Positions 1 through 11,161 of a stretch of 64,000 nt of DNA are shown piece after piece. Source of the stretch: Symbiotaphrina buchneri (lineage: Eukaryota; Ascomycota; Symbiotaphrinales; Symbiotaphrinaceae); assembly GCA_001599915.1 (NCBI GenBank), contig BCIG01000010.1, positions 248,001 through 312,000 of the forward strand, given 5' to 3'. Position 1 is the first letter of the stretch. Each line of letters starts with the position of its first letter. The position numbers and the translations under genes are program-made. The notes beneath the pieces were generated by a model. It ran no database searches and was not told the origin of the DNA. It saw nothing but the letters and a program-made list of their open reading frames with translations.

Positions 1-1221
1 TTGCAACCTCTCCATGAATTGGCCCTTGACGTAAGCGACTTTGTCCTCGGTGGGTTGGGCCGATAGGTCACGAATTAAAATCTGGGCATATCGATCCCAC
101 ACCAGATGGCTGTCATTGATGTGCCATTTCGTTGCCTCTGTGGCTGACTTCCAGACATCCAGCATGGCTTGCCAGCCGAATATCTCTTTACCCACTTCCT
201 TATCACTCCCTGTCCAACCGTACCATCCGCGAGGGATACTTCCAGCATCATCCCCGTTGGCGTCTTCTGTGATATCGTGAGCAGTGCTATACAAGACCCA
301 CATCCACTCCCCATACAACAACCACAGCCGTGTGCTCCCTGCTTCTTCATCGACAGCTTTTTGACAAAGCTCCATAACCGCGACCCTCTCTTCCGCATTG
401 CGAGCCAGGATAATCTCATCCTGGATCCAATCAACCCACAGGTCTTCCCCTACGGGGAACCGATCTTCCATCGCCTCACGCGCCTGACGCAAGTCGTTCA
501 GGAGATCGTATTTGTGGGGTTCGCCACCGCTTGCGGATGTATCTGGAGGGTGCAAGTGCGAGATGAGGCCTTGGTGCAACAGGTTGACAAGCTGAACATG
601 AGACTCATGAGCGTATGGATTCTCGGCCAGATAAGCAACGAGTTGCGCAATGGTCTGCAGGTCGGCTTCGGATAGCGAAGTTGCAACGTAGGTTCGAGGC
701 GGTGGTGTCTGGGCGGGAGCGTCCGTCATCACCAGTTCACCAGTAGACCGCGAGACAGAGTTGGTCCTTGGAAGCGTGTGCAGCCTCGGGTACATGCCCG
801 TAGGAGAATGCTGGCTATCGTACACCTCGGCGCTTCGCAGCCCATTAGCATTTGCTCGCGCGGTTTGCTGGTGATGCTGCATCGATGCTAGATCTGCGAG
901 GGTGTCCATTCCTGGCGTCGAGCCTTGCCTCACGAGGCGGCCAGGTTGCCCAGTAGGCGTAGATGTAGCGCTCGTGCCCAAGCCGTGTCCAGGGCTGGCT
1001 ATGGGCGGAGAGGGCAGTATCTGTTGTGCCTGCGAAATGACATTATGAGGTAGGCTTGGAGGTGACAGTTTCGTCAAGGGTGAAGAGGTCACGTTAGGCG
1101 TCACGTTTGGGGTGAGGGAAGAGGATTTGTTTCTGTGCAAGCCTGGATGGCTGCGAGCGGGCGATGGCGGCGCCTCGCTGACCGGTGAATCCTGCGGCGA
1201 AAGGAGCGAGTTGATGTCCAT
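1..1221 (-). CDS. Prp24/SART3-like HAT-repeat splicing factor, N-terminal part (runs off the window)
   Basis: An open frame of 407 codons runs without interruption from an ATG at 1221 to the left edge, so the C-terminal part is missing. The start MDINSLLSPQDSP is followed by about 160 residues of Ser/Pro/Gln-rich, probably disordered sequence. From about residue 180 a helical region begins (LSEADLQTIAQLVAYLAENP), with aromatic-spaced helices such as WVDWIQDEIILA, RLWLLYGEWMWVLY and HLVWDRYAQILI, the pattern of HAT (half-a-TPR) repeats. This arrangement fits the fungal Prp24/SART3 family, which anneals U4 and U6 snRNA during spliceosome recycling in the nucleus; the RRM domains would lie beyond the window. 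The family assignment is inferred from remembered similarity. Another HAT-repeat protein is possible. Confidence 0.68.
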   Translation of the reverse strand, partial: MDINSLLSPQDSPVSEAPPSPARSHPGLHRNKSSSLTPNVTPNVTSSPLTKLSPPSLPHNVISQAQQILPSPPIASPGHGLGTSATSTPTGQPGRLVRQGSTPGMDTLADLASMQHHQQTARANANGLRSAEVYDSQHSPTGMYPRLHTLPRTNSVSRSTGELVMTDAPAQTPPPRTYVATSLSEADLQTIAQLVAYLAENPYAHESHVQLVNLLHQGLISHLHPPDTSASGGEPHKYDLLNDLRQAREAMEDRFPVGEDLWVDWIQDEIILARNAEERVAVMELCQKAVDEEAGSTRLWLLYGEWMWVLYSTAHDITEDANGDDAGSIPRGWYGWTGSDKEVGKEIFGWQAMLDVWKSATEATKWHINDSHLVWDRYAQILIRDLSAQPTEDKVAYVKGQFMERLQ

Positions 1222-2717
1222 CGTGGAGACAATGCCCTGCCTTGTATGCTATTGGGTTCCTATGCGGTCGGGCCGCAGCTCGAATCAGATCTATATGATT
1301 AAAACGACGAAATGTCTGCTCCTCACACCAGACGGCCCTGGTGTTGCCATGAAAGCGCCGGTTGTCGACGTCCTGAAGAGCTCTTTTCTCTTCCCTTCTG
1401 TACTTGGGGAATAGTTTTCAGATCATGTAGACGGGCCAGCGAGGTGTCGAAGGGCCGGTCGTGGAGGCAGCTCGAGGCTGTCACTGGAATTGGATGCGCA
1501 GATGGCCTGTTTGGTTGCAACAATAATTGTCCTGCCTGTAGCCCTCCGCAAGGAAGAGTACGAAGTACAGAGTACAGAGCTGGCCCAGAGCAAGGTACCT
1601 CTACCTGTCCGGACGAAGTACTCCACTATTTTAATTGGCGCTCTTGTCGTCCGACGCCAAGTCCCGCTGCAGGGTCCTTTTCCACCCGCGCACCCTTTTA
1701 CGTAGCCCTCCGTCAAGTGTGAGAGCAGATAATAATGAATAGCTGAGTTCCAAACATCCAACAGGGCGTCCTCGGGACTGATTCGCTTTCGCAGTCAAAT
1801 CTGATTTATTATTATTCTACATGATTGTTGCGGAGTAGTAGAGCTAGTATAGTCATATAAGTTGATAAGCGCCATGGGCTTATGATTTTCCAGCCATCTC
1901 ACCGTTCCCTCACGTTGAGGTACCAAGGAATTCTTAAGGCAGTTTTATCAAGTGCAGTTCCCCTCAGGCGGCCGACTGCGTCATCCTGCAGTGCTCTCAG
2001 ACCGGGGCGTCGTGTGATGAATGTGGTTTGCTCAGTCATTTGTCCACCAAGGCTCGAGCGAGCGAGCGAGCGAGAGTAAAGGGAGGGAGGTTTGGGATGC
2101 TGGTGATTTGATTCGTCTGGAACGCTGGTCCACGCTGGTCTGGAACTCCAGGATCCCCCATCCCAAATCAAGCGGAAAGGTGCCGAAGATCCGGAAGGGT
2201 GCGCCGAGGCTTGTTTCACCTTGCGGCCTGATGATCAATCAAGCTTCACCTCTGAAAAGGTAAAGGGTGAGGTAGAGAGTACATACTGCTACGGTACACG
2301 CGCAGGTGTACTTACTACGAACATGTATCCGATTATTGCAATAATAAAACGCAGACGCAACTCAGAACAGTTAACATCTAAAAAGCATGTAGGGTAAGGT
2401 AATGATGATTTAGATAAAAAGGTAACAGCCTGGAGTCCTAAGGTACCTTACACTTTACCAGCCCGAGCAGGTGTACACGGGTGACAGGGATCCGCATTTT
2501 GGAGGGGGACCCCATCACGTGATATGACCGGTTCGGCAAGACATCTTGCCGCTTTACGAACCGAAGAGGAATTTCTGCACCTCAACACCCAAAATCGAGG
2601 TGACTAGGGCACTGCCGACGCGGATAATGAGGTAGAAGCTGGACCCTTTCACAAAACACGAGAGCTTCATAAAAGCCACTGGCCGAGGATCTGGACCCAG
2701 GGCATGCTCTCAGCAAG
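1222..2717. other. Divergent intergenic region
   Basis: This 1.5 kb lies between the divergently transcribed HAT-repeat gene and the uL22m gene and should hold both promoters. I see a GAGC-type tandem repeat at about 2054-2076, a CACGTG-type site near 2517, and several TACGGAGTAC- and GGTACC-like words that recur between genes elsewhere in the window. The short open frames here overlap on both strands and show no recognisable family, so I call no gene. Confidence 0.6.
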
Positions 2718-3843
2718 ATGAGCGTCCAGTACCCCTCAAGGCTTGTCCTCGTCGAGGGTAGGCACAATTCTAGGATCTTTCTTCATGCTTCGCAGCTTGA
2801 GACTGACTTCATCCCCTCAGGACGAGCTTCCAGGGTCCCTCTGGTTCAATCATTTGCATCCGCCTGGGCTCCTGTCACTTCACCGACTAAGATCCCTCGG
2901 CGAACCTTTCTGAGCGCCTTCCTGGAAAGAGCGAGGAACATCAATAGGGGCTCGACATCACCAAATGAAGGATCTGCGGACCCGCTCACAGCTGAATTTC
3001 TTAAGAAGAAGCCTACACCTGCACGCAGCCTGAGACGTGGGGGGCTGTCAGATTCGTCAATCTTTGAGTCCGAGGACGCTGGCGCGGAAGCAGCAGCCCG
3101 TGAGGGCGCCTCGAGCGATCCCGCGGAACGCTATGAACGGAACCCAGAGCATTTGGCCATGGTGCTTGACCCCGAGCCCGAAGCGAGGAAAAAATGGGAA
3201 AGGAAGATGGTCGTCCGAGAACTACGCGGTCGAGGGCGACTGAGTAAGACGGAGTTACTCAAACGTACCGAGAGGGAAAGCACGTCGAAGTCACACTTCA
3301 TGAAGACGTCAGTAAAGAAATTAGGGCCATTGGCACGGCAGATTGCTGGGAAATCCATCGAAGACGCAATTGTGCAGATGCGTTTCAGCAAGAAGAAGGC
3401 ATCCGTCCAGGTACAGAAACATTTGATTTATGCTAGAAACGAGGCCATTGTACGAAGAGGTATGGGCTTAGGCGCCGCCGAAGGCACAAAGGGGGAGCCT
3501 GTCGAGATTGAACTCCAAGATGGCAAGAGAAAGCTCGTCACAGATAGAACGGGCATATACGTCGATCAAGCATGGGTGGGTAGAGGCGCTTATTCCTTCA
3601 AGCGTAACCACAGAGCCCGAGGGCGTATTGATATCCTAAGGCTGCCGAAAACGAGTATGGAACTCCTTCAACTTTGATTACCCCTGTCCTGACGCATTTG
3701 TAGGCATTACTGTGGTCCTCAAGGAGGAGGCGACGCGCATCAGACTTTCGGAAGAGAAGGAAGAGAAGCGGAAGAATCGGAAGCTCTGGGTCCCCTTGCC
3801 TGATCGGCCAATAACGGCCCAGAGGCAGTATTACTCGTGGTAG
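2718..3843 (+). CDS. Mitochondrial large-subunit ribosomal protein uL22m
   Basis: The predicted CDS is join(2718..2757, 2821..3654, 3704..3843), 337 aa. The uL22 core begins around HFMKTSVKKLGPLARQIAG and continues through VQKHLIYARNEAIV to YVDQAWVGRG and the loop RNHRARGRIDILRLPKTSIT, as in bacterial L22 but with a long fungal N-terminal extension. The N-terminus is basic and hydroxylated (SRLVLVEGRASRVP), consistent with mitochondrial import. The last intron (49 nt, GTATGG...TAG) is required to reach the conserved ending ITVVLKEE. The first intron (63 nt, GTAGGC, CTGAC branch, CAG) is a multiple of three with no stop, so a retained form would add 21 residues in frame. The protein lines the exit tunnel of the mitoribosome. 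Confidence 0.9.
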
Positions 3844-4371
3844 ATCAGTGACTTCGAGAGTCGTTATCACGGCACCCTGTGAATAGGGTAAAATGTTCCG
3901 CCTGTCCTTGGGTGGGCAAGTATGCATCATGTTGGAACGCTCCAAGCGTACTATGTACAGTAAGATTACATTAATCTTTCATTCCCGTACCTCATTGCTG
4001 TAAACTACCTAGCTACTGATAGGCATCTCACCAACCCAATTCAACAAGGCTCGATGCAAGTCTTTGTGCACTTCTATGGGCCATTCGTATCGAATGCGAG
4101 ACTGCTGCGCCCCTGATTTCGGTCAACTGGTGTCAACAGAAACGGATCATTGCGCCGCGTATCACGGCATAGCAAACGTGAAGTCCATAACCACCTGCAT
4201 AGCTTTGGTGTACACAGCCAATTTCCCCGTCGTATTGCTGCTGTGGCAAGTCTTAGTACAAGAAGAACAAAATCCAAACGCCTCGACAGGCAGCAACCTT
4301 GAACCCAGCCGTTCCCTGTATCTGTACAATCGACCATTTGGCCAAGGCACATGCATGCATGTGGAGATAGC
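3844..4371. other. Convergent intergenic region
   Basis: This is the shared 3' region of uL22m (+) and the ORP1-like gene (-). The open frames here on both strands (4064-4499) mirror one another without any family signal. I see nothing else. Confidence 0.5.
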
Positions 4372-6333
4372 TCATTTATCGTTTGTACCAGCGGCGACCC
4401 TGCTGCTTCGGTGCCCGCGTTGGCCGCCTTCCCTCCGTTCAGGCGACATACTCCGACGGCGCCTAGAATCTTTGAATATAGATTGATCTGCCTTGTCACT
4501 TCTCAGGTTTGGCAGAATTTCAATGCCGGGAAATGTGCAGGCAAGGGCGATAACATCACCCTGTATCCCGTTGACAATCCTAAGAACTTCATCTGTCGTC
4601 TTCCTGAGTCCCAAACTGTCAAGGAGCCATGGTTCAATCTTCGCTCCACTATCATCTGGTCCGCTATTGCTTCCAGGCTCACCTGGATCGGCGTCAGCCC
4701 TGCCACCGGCATTCAACGTTGCCTGTTCCTCTTCTCGGTCGAGCTGATCTTGCTCCCGTTTGCGACATTGGACATTCCAGGTTGTTGGACCGTGCCAGGC
4801 CTCAATCTTCTTTATCTGCCGCCGGACCAGGTCACATTGCGTGATAGCAAATCCTGTCGCATTACGATAGCGACTTCGCTGGTAGTGTTTGCGGCAGTAC
4901 CACACCCAAACAGCGTCTGGGATTTGTCTTGTTACAAGTTTGTTCCGCCCAAAAATGTGAGACACCACCTTCCGCGCAGGTGAGCCAGTGGGACAGTTTT
5001 CTTGATACGAACATTTTCTGTCAGGATTGCTCGATGAGGTTGCACCCAAATGACATCGATCAGGAGCAGCACGTCTGCCTGCGGAAGGGCGTTGAGTGGA
5101 GGATATCGCGGTACCTCCCGGCGTCTGACCATGATCCGCCGATAGACTGGTCCCGTCCAGCTGCACTAATCCATGCAAGCGATTTATGCCTTCCCATTCC
5201 ATAGCCACGGCAGAAGCGGTACGAGAAAGGCTGTTACGCTCATCCATCATTAAGGGTATAGCCGTAGCTCGCCGTTGAAAGTTCTCATGACCATATTCAC
5301 GGGATATAGAAAAATCCAGCGGGGGCAAAAGGGTGCTGAAATGCATTGCTCCCTTCTGAATCTCTCGAGAATGCAACATGGCTTCAGTATATCGCCTCGG
5401 CGGAAGTCCCGACGGCTGGACATGAGTTGGACTCGATGTAGATGAATGGACCCGAGAGATAATGCGTTGTCTGTCAAAGAATCGTGGCGGCTCCTCCACG
5501 GAGCCAGCACTGGAACTCGAAATACTATCCGACCTAATCGGTGGTAGTGTCACTATGGACCGCCGGCCGCTATGCTGCTCTGCAAAATCAGAGTTGTAGC
5601 TGGAGCGACGACTCAGGAGATCTGCGGACTGTTGCTGGTGTGCCCGGAGGTTGACGCTCGGCGACCTCGCGATACGTGATCCAGGCGTGGTATATTGGAG
5701 CCCTGGTGAGCTAAACCCGGAGGCACTTCCATCTTGCCTAGTTGTGGCGACCAGCGCCAGAGTCTTAAGGTCATTACCCTGCGATGACATTCCACTAAAT
5801 GCGTCGCCTGAGCTGTTGTGTAATAGTCGTGAGTGGTGAAGCCTTGGTAATGCGCTGCTGAAGGGTCTGCTGGTAGCTGGTGGTAGACTACAGCCGAGTT
5901 CTGAGGTCTGAACCAGGTTTTGGACTGTTGGGAGGGTGTTGAGCGAACGGCCGATGGCGGCAGATTGGTCTGGGTCGAGCTGATAAGATACCGTGCGAGG
6001 TGTGTATTCTGGAGAGCTTCGATCAGCTGCTGGACGTCTCGAGTTTGTCGAGTTGGTGGTTGTGAGAAAGTTCAAAGAATGGCTGTCCAGGAACCGGTCA
6101 TAGGAAGTGTGAGCTGGTTTATATGCTGCTGGCCTGTCTAGTATGTCCTGCCTCATTGCATTGGACCAGCGGTGAAGTCGATCACGAGCACTTGGCGATG
6201 TGTCATTTGAGTGCCCATGTGAATTCGGATAAGGAAACTGCGACCAGTTAAGATGTCCCAAGGTGCGGTCATGATACTTCTGCTCTACGCGTGATCTCAC
6301 GCCCGGCGGGTGAATTCTTTCTATCACGTCCAT
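4372..6333 (-). CDS. ORP1-like fungal protein with a conserved HIFGRNK domain
   Basis: This is a single long frame of 653 aa, taking the ATG at 6333; the open frame extends a few codons further upstream without an ATG. The first 400 residues are Ser/Pro/Arg-rich and low complexity. The conserved part is C-terminal: AMEWEGINRLHGLVQLDG, then a Cys-containing stretch (CSYQENCPTGSPARKV) leading into VSHIFGRNKL, VWVWYCRKHYQRSRYRN and a helix IKKIEAWHG. It ends with FPGIEILPNL and a basic tail. The order matches proteins annotated as ORP1-like in filamentous ascomycetes. Their biochemical function is not established as far as I know. The CRKHYQRSRYRN segment may bind nucleic acid or chromatin, but that is a guess. 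The gene is preceded by an unusually long 2 kb upstream region. Confidence 0.72.
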   Translation of the reverse strand: MDVIERIHPPGVRSRVEQKYHDRTLGHLNWSQFPYPNSHGHSNDTSPSARDRLHRWSNAMRQDILDRPAAYKPAHTSYDRFLDSHSLNFLTTTNSTNSRRPAADRSSPEYTPRTVSYQLDPDQSAAIGRSLNTLPTVQNLVQTSELGCSLPPATSRPFSSALPRLHHSRLLHNSSGDAFSGMSSQGNDLKTLALVATTRQDGSASGFSSPGLQYTTPGSRIARSPSVNLRAHQQQSADLLSRRSSYNSDFAEQHSGRRSIVTLPPIRSDSISSSSAGSVEEPPRFFDRQRIISRVHSSTSSPTHVQPSGLPPRRYTEAMLHSREIQKGAMHFSTLLPPLDFSISREYGHENFQRRATAIPLMMDERNSLSRTASAVAMEWEGINRLHGLVQLDGTSLSADHGQTPGGTAISSTQRPSAGRRAAPDRCHLGATSSSNPDRKCSYQENCPTGSPARKVVSHIFGRNKLVTRQIPDAVWVWYCRKHYQRSRYRNATGFAITQCDLVRRQIKKIEAWHGPTTWNVQCRKREQDQLDREEEQATLNAGGRADADPGEPGSNSGPDDSGAKIEPWLLDSLGLRKTTDEVLRIVNGIQGDVIALACTFPGIEILPNLRSDKADQSIFKDSRRRRSMSPERREGGQRGHRSSRVAAGTNDK

Positions 6334-8368
6334 GCCGATTCGGAAATGCGTTAAAGCTTTGAATATTTGGTGTCTCAAACGTTTGCTGTTCCTTTCCGAG
6401 GTCTTCCAAATAAGATTCCACGTTGGCCCTTGATATAGATCAATTGAGTGGAAATATTGCGCACTCCTACCTTAACACTTGGACGCCCTTTTGAACAAGT
6501 CGATCTTCAATAGGAGGTCGACGGTTTGACATGCAATGAGCGCTACTTCTTCCTCTAAGCAAGACCAAGTGAATGAACGAAGACCACATAGAGCATATGC
6601 AAAGGCATTGGAACGCTCAAAAAGAAAATTCCTGAAAAGAAAAGTCCTCGTCGTGACCACCAAGGTGCAAATATTCTAAAGCGTCTCTTCCGAACCCGGC
6701 GAGAGCTTCTATGAGTCCAGATCCCGTGACGTGTGGTTTTAACAGGATGCGTCGAACTGGCCAGCGAGTGCTCGGACTGAGGACCGCTCGGTCAGCAAAG
6801 GCACCCCCAAGGTGCGTTAGTTGGACGGCTGGGCTCTGGCCCAGAATGGTACACATCGCTCAGGACTGATGCTGCGAGACGAACCATCAGGCTTCTCGTC
6901 CCGAAATTTCGATGCCTGTCCATAACAACAAGCAGCCTGTCAGGTATAGGTTCAGCAGAAACACGTTGACATGTAGCAAAGAGTTGTGCAACAGGATACG
7001 CGTGGCCGCATCGCAGCTCCCAAACGGCCTTGCGATGCATTATTTGGCCGAGCAAATTGAAGCTCCTGCTTCAAGCTCGCCGTAACGGTGGGACGAAAAC
7101 GAACGCTCCCGCTAGCAACCGCAACTGGGCATCGACAAGGCCCAGCAGCAAATCAAAACCACGCGAGCAGTGCAACGACGATGTCTTGCCCGCCAACGGT
7201 GTTGCACGCGGCAGCCACGACATGACTTGAGGCCACCTTAACCTTTGTTGCAGAGGCTCGTGAATCATGCGAAACGGGACTTCCAATGGAACAAAACGGC
7301 CTGCGGCACGGTGCAGAAAGCAGGACAAGTCAATTCCTTCCGTTCCAAAGCTCAAAGTTTTACCACCTGCAAGCAAGCGTCAGGGGTGGCTTGTCGCACA
7401 GCGCCGGGCAGGCCGTTGTGGGTCGGGAAGGTACCCGAGTCGCTGCAGCCGGACATTCGAGCAGCACGGCAAGATAGGCTGTTTTCCCTGTAAGGTAAGG
7501 TAAGGTAAGGCAGGTACCTGCCTCCTCCACCTTTGGGCCAGGTACGGCTCGGATGTGTAAGGTAAGGTAGCTTCTCCATAGATCAAGATCAGGGCCGAGC
7601 ACAGAAAAGGAACCAAACAAATGGATGTGACTATCTCGTCCCTTGTCCCTTCCTCGTTTGAGGCAAGGAACGTAAGGTAAGGTAGGTAGGTAAGATAGAC
7701 AAGGGACCAGCACAGACAGGACCGTGAGACGCCGCTGCTGGCGGAAGGAGCAGCCCGCACTGCACACGTAAAAGATCACCCCCGAGAGAGGGAAAACCAC
7801 AACTGGAAAGAACAATGATGAAGACAGCGGGACAAGAACTGATTGTTTGAAGCTCCAATCCCTTACCCAAAAGCTGCACAGGGTAAGTAAGGTGATGTAC
7901 GTGAAGGAGAGCGAAGAGAGGAGACAAGCGACGGGAGAGGAGGAGAGGATCTGATCTGCTGTCGTCGCTCGATTGACGTTCGATAAGATAAGAGAGCGCC
8001 CGCCTCGCCGCCAACCTCGCTCGATCCGTTTTCTACAATTTACGACTGGATAAGGTAAGGTAAGGTACTTAGATATACTCACTGTGGAATTCACATCACC
8101 TAATTCCTTATACAGTACGAACTGTCTTGTTGTGGTGTTGTATTTTGTGAAGCCATGCATTCCTCACTGTTACCATTACTGCTCACATAAATTAGACTTT
8201 GGCTGCACACTCGATTCTAAGAAAAGCCATGTATTAATCTTGCAGCGCTGAGGTGGCAGCGGAGACGACTCCGGGCTATAGATTGCCTTCATTGGAAAGG
8301 ACCAAGAAGCACATCCCACCACCAGAGTCTGGCCGCACGATACTTCCGGCAGTGAAAGTGCGGCAGGT
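6334..8368. other. Long upstream region with GGTAAG tandem repeats
   Basis: Two kilobases separate the start of the ORP1-like gene from the helicase stop. The part from about 7491 to 8068 contains several tandem tracts of GGTAAG (for example 7491-7510, 7671-7692, 8048-8068), read as CTTACC on the other strand. These tracts keep several overlapping minus-strand frames open (up to 266 codons, rich in LPYLT-like repeats). I regard those frames as by-products of the repeat, not genes. The region probably holds the promoter and 5' UTR of the ORP1-like gene. Confidence 0.55.
7491..8068. repeat. Dispersed GGTAAG/CTTACC simple-repeat cluster
   Basis: Short tandem arrays of a GGTAA(G) unit occur at least four times in 600 bp, together with GGTACC words. 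The same motif recurs at 15725-15796 and as single copies before several other genes in the window. Confidence 0.75.
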
Positions 8369-11161
8369 TCAACTTTCACGTAACGCATCTTCAGCTGCTA
8401 CTCCACTAACCCACATCGCATCGTCATGGCAATGATCCAGTCCATTTACAGGACTCCGCAAGGCTCTTTCCTTGTAGACTAATGCCGCCTCTAGCCTAGA
8501 GAGATGGGGCGGAGTGGCATCTTCAGCCGGCATCCACTTGCTGCACACCGACACTGCATTGCCGGATCCAGACCGGGATCCGTTTCCTGGCGTTGATGCA
8601 CATTCATCCTCCATTTGATCGTCCCAAAGACCGTTTCGGTGACAAAATGCCATGAAGACCGACCAATAAGGGTCCGAAGACAGGAGCCAAGGGTTGCCGA
8701 TCACCAAAAGCCCTTGTTTGGCCCGGGTCAGCGCAACGTTGAATCGCCTGGGCTCATTGACCAGTCCCCATCTTCTACGACCATCCTCCTCAAGAAAGCG
8801 GACCCTGCTGCGCGTGGTGCACACAATGACGACGCGGCTCTCTAACCCCTGAAACACTTCCATTGGGCCGATGTTGACATTGTGCAAGCCTTTGAGTCGA
8901 AAGTGGCGACGGAGTTGGAAGACCTGCGCACGAAAGGGGCTCATTATCATCAATTGCGATTGCTGCACAAGTCCCGCAGACAATAGGGAATGAGCATATG
9001 CGAAGGCTTTTTGGACCTCCCCTAGATTGTACCATCCTCCTCCCTCAACCTCTTGTTCATCCTGTCCCTGATTGCAGCAGAAGAGCACTGGCCAATTACG
9101 ACCTCTCCATCCTGTCCAGCCCTGCAGCGAAGAGGCATCTGACGCCTCTGGCACCAAGGTGTCATGGTAAAATAACGCACTCGGCACGGCAAGGATGGCG
9201 GGATGTGAGCGATAATTCCTTATCAGATTACTGAAAGGCGGAAATAGCATGGATGCGCCGTGTCTTTCCCGTGAATGAGTCATCGTCTTTCTGTAATTCT
9301 TTCTGGAGAGTGGGTGGTCCCGATAGATGGGTCTGTTTGATAGCCTCTCGAATAAGCTTATTTCTAAAACCGGGTTGACGGACGATAGCTGAGGCCCAAG
9401 CTGGTTCTCATCTCCAGCCATTACGAAGAGAACTCCCTCATGGTCTGAACACCTTGGCGGAGCAACCACACTGAGGGCTACTGCCACCTCAGGTTCTGTA
9501 GCCTGCGCCGCTTCATCCACCAACAGAGCATTCCAATGTAACCGAAATCGCGGGTCTGCATTTATATCCATATCAGGATACAATGTCATGATAAGCCCCG
9601 CTGCCAGTCCGTAAAGGTCCTGATTCGTCACCCTGGCCTGAACTAAAAGGTGCGCAGAGGCGCACGTACACACAACAACCTTGAAGGCCATCAGTGAGGG
9701 GAATGGAGGCAGAGAGAATAGATCATGCTCGCTGTAACAGTAAGGGAGTATCTCTCCCGGGACTTCGGCGAAACTCCGTGAAGGTGAATTCAATCTAAGC
9801 AATTCTGATGGAGTGAAGTGAGATCTGAGTCGGGCAGCTAGAGTGTCTGCGGCCGCGTCGGAAGGGGCACAGAGCAGGATGTGCTTGGTTCTTTGATTGG
9901 TCTGGTTTTGCGCTAATTGCAATACAATCTCCACAGCCGTCTTTGTCTTTCCGGTTCCAGGAGGTCCCGAAATAAGGAATGGAATACTTCCATAAGTCTG
10001 CTGACATATTGAGTCGACGGCTTTCTGTCGGAAGAGACGGTCAGCTTTGAGCTTCACGGTTTGTACCAACGACTCGCAAGATAGTAGACCTCATCTAGCT
10101 TACCATCTGCTCATAATTCAACTCTTGATCAAACCAGGCTCGTTTAAAGACACCTTCTGGGAGGAACTCTTGAGAAATACCATCCGTGGTCTCTGGAAAT
10201 AACATTCTTCTCATCCAGTCCTGCTGGCCTATACGCCTATCCGCTCTGCCCAATGGGTCTACCGTTGCGTTCTGGGTGCCAGATCCTGGGGCAGGTCTTG
10301 TGGCCATAAACTGCGTGGATAGGTTCATAGGCGAGTCGATCTTATCCGTACTATCGTGAAACGAATCCCTCTTGTGAAAAGGACCATGCTGCAAAGGCCG
10401 AGCGTGCTCGAGGAGGCTTTGTGTGACACGAATTGCTCTTTGACTGGCCTCAACATGTCTTTCCTGCACGACAAACGTGACATTGAACAACAAGCTCTCA
10501 TGGAAGCACCCATCGATACGCAACAGTACCACCTCTGCCCTTCTGTCTATGGCCCACACGCGAGCATTATGCTGATAACCAGTAAAGCCAGGCGCTACGT
10601 GTCCTTGATCCCTCCCATTCCCTGGAAGCATCCACTGAGTCATCGACAAAGGGAGGTTTGTGTCTGGGTCGATGCGCAATTGCCGAAGCAGTACCACATC
10701 TCCTAGCTCAACTGTCGGCGTGTTCTCTCTCAGCCCGGGAATTTTTAGTCTATAGGAGGTGGGCGATACTGGGTAGACGCGGACCCTGAACAGATCATAA
10801 GAGCTTTGTTGTTGAGAGCGAGCTTGGACCTCTGCAGCTAATGCAGCTTCCAAACATTCTTCGTAGTTACTCGACGTTAGTCTGCAGGTTTGATATAACG
10901 GGGGCTGAAGCCGTGGCACTGGTGTGAGTTTTCGCAAGAATTGGGTACCAGCAAAACCGGCGATATAGGCGCCAAAATCAATCTCAGGGAGTGACTCGCT
11001 TTGGAGCACGGTTGCCAACGAAGTATTGATGGCCCTCAGTTGGGCAGGATGAAGGTATCGGCGTATACGTCCGGTCGGCCTGCGGAAGGGGTGGTCTCTT
11101 GTCGACGATGTGATCCCACCATGTCTATTGCTGTCGGCGTTGATAGGCGGGAAGATTCCAT
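8369..11161 (-). CDS. UPF1/MOV10-type superfamily 1 RNA helicase (Hrr1/SAD-3-like), with an apparent 1-nt frameshift near the 5' end
   Basis: Exon 2 is 8369..10024 and exon 1 is 10104..11161, separated by a 79-nt intron with donor GTAAGC and acceptor CCGACAG. The join reads LNYEQM/KAVDSICQQTYG just before the Walker A motif GPPGTGKTKT. Other SF1 motifs follow in order: LLVDEAAQATEP (II), GDENQLGPQL (III), IRNYRSHPAIL (IV), FQGLESRVVIV (V) and RFNVALTRAKQGLLVIGNP (VI). The N-terminal region is a beta-rich MOV10-like domain. The likely ATG (11161) starts a good coding frame ending in DVYADTFILP. The body (QLRAINTSLATVLQ) is in another frame, and one extra C in the CCC at about 11043 would connect them. 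I found no GT-AG intron that does so. Family members unwind RNA; the fungal Hrr1/SAD-3 branch works in small-RNA silencing. Confidence 0.8.

Noticed and set aside
75-434. 119-codon minus-strand frame at the left edge
   Set aside because: It is out of register with the 407-codon HAT-repeat frame, which covers the same DNA and is far longer.
7360-8160. 266-codon minus-strand open frame
   Set aside because: It is kept open by CTTACC repeats, has no domain and starts and ends in simple sequence; frames on both strands compete.
10073-10103. 31-nt intron in the helicase gene (GTAAGC to GCGAG)
   Set aside because: Too short for a fungal intron; the 79-nt alternative ending CCGACAG gives the expected family sequence at the junction.
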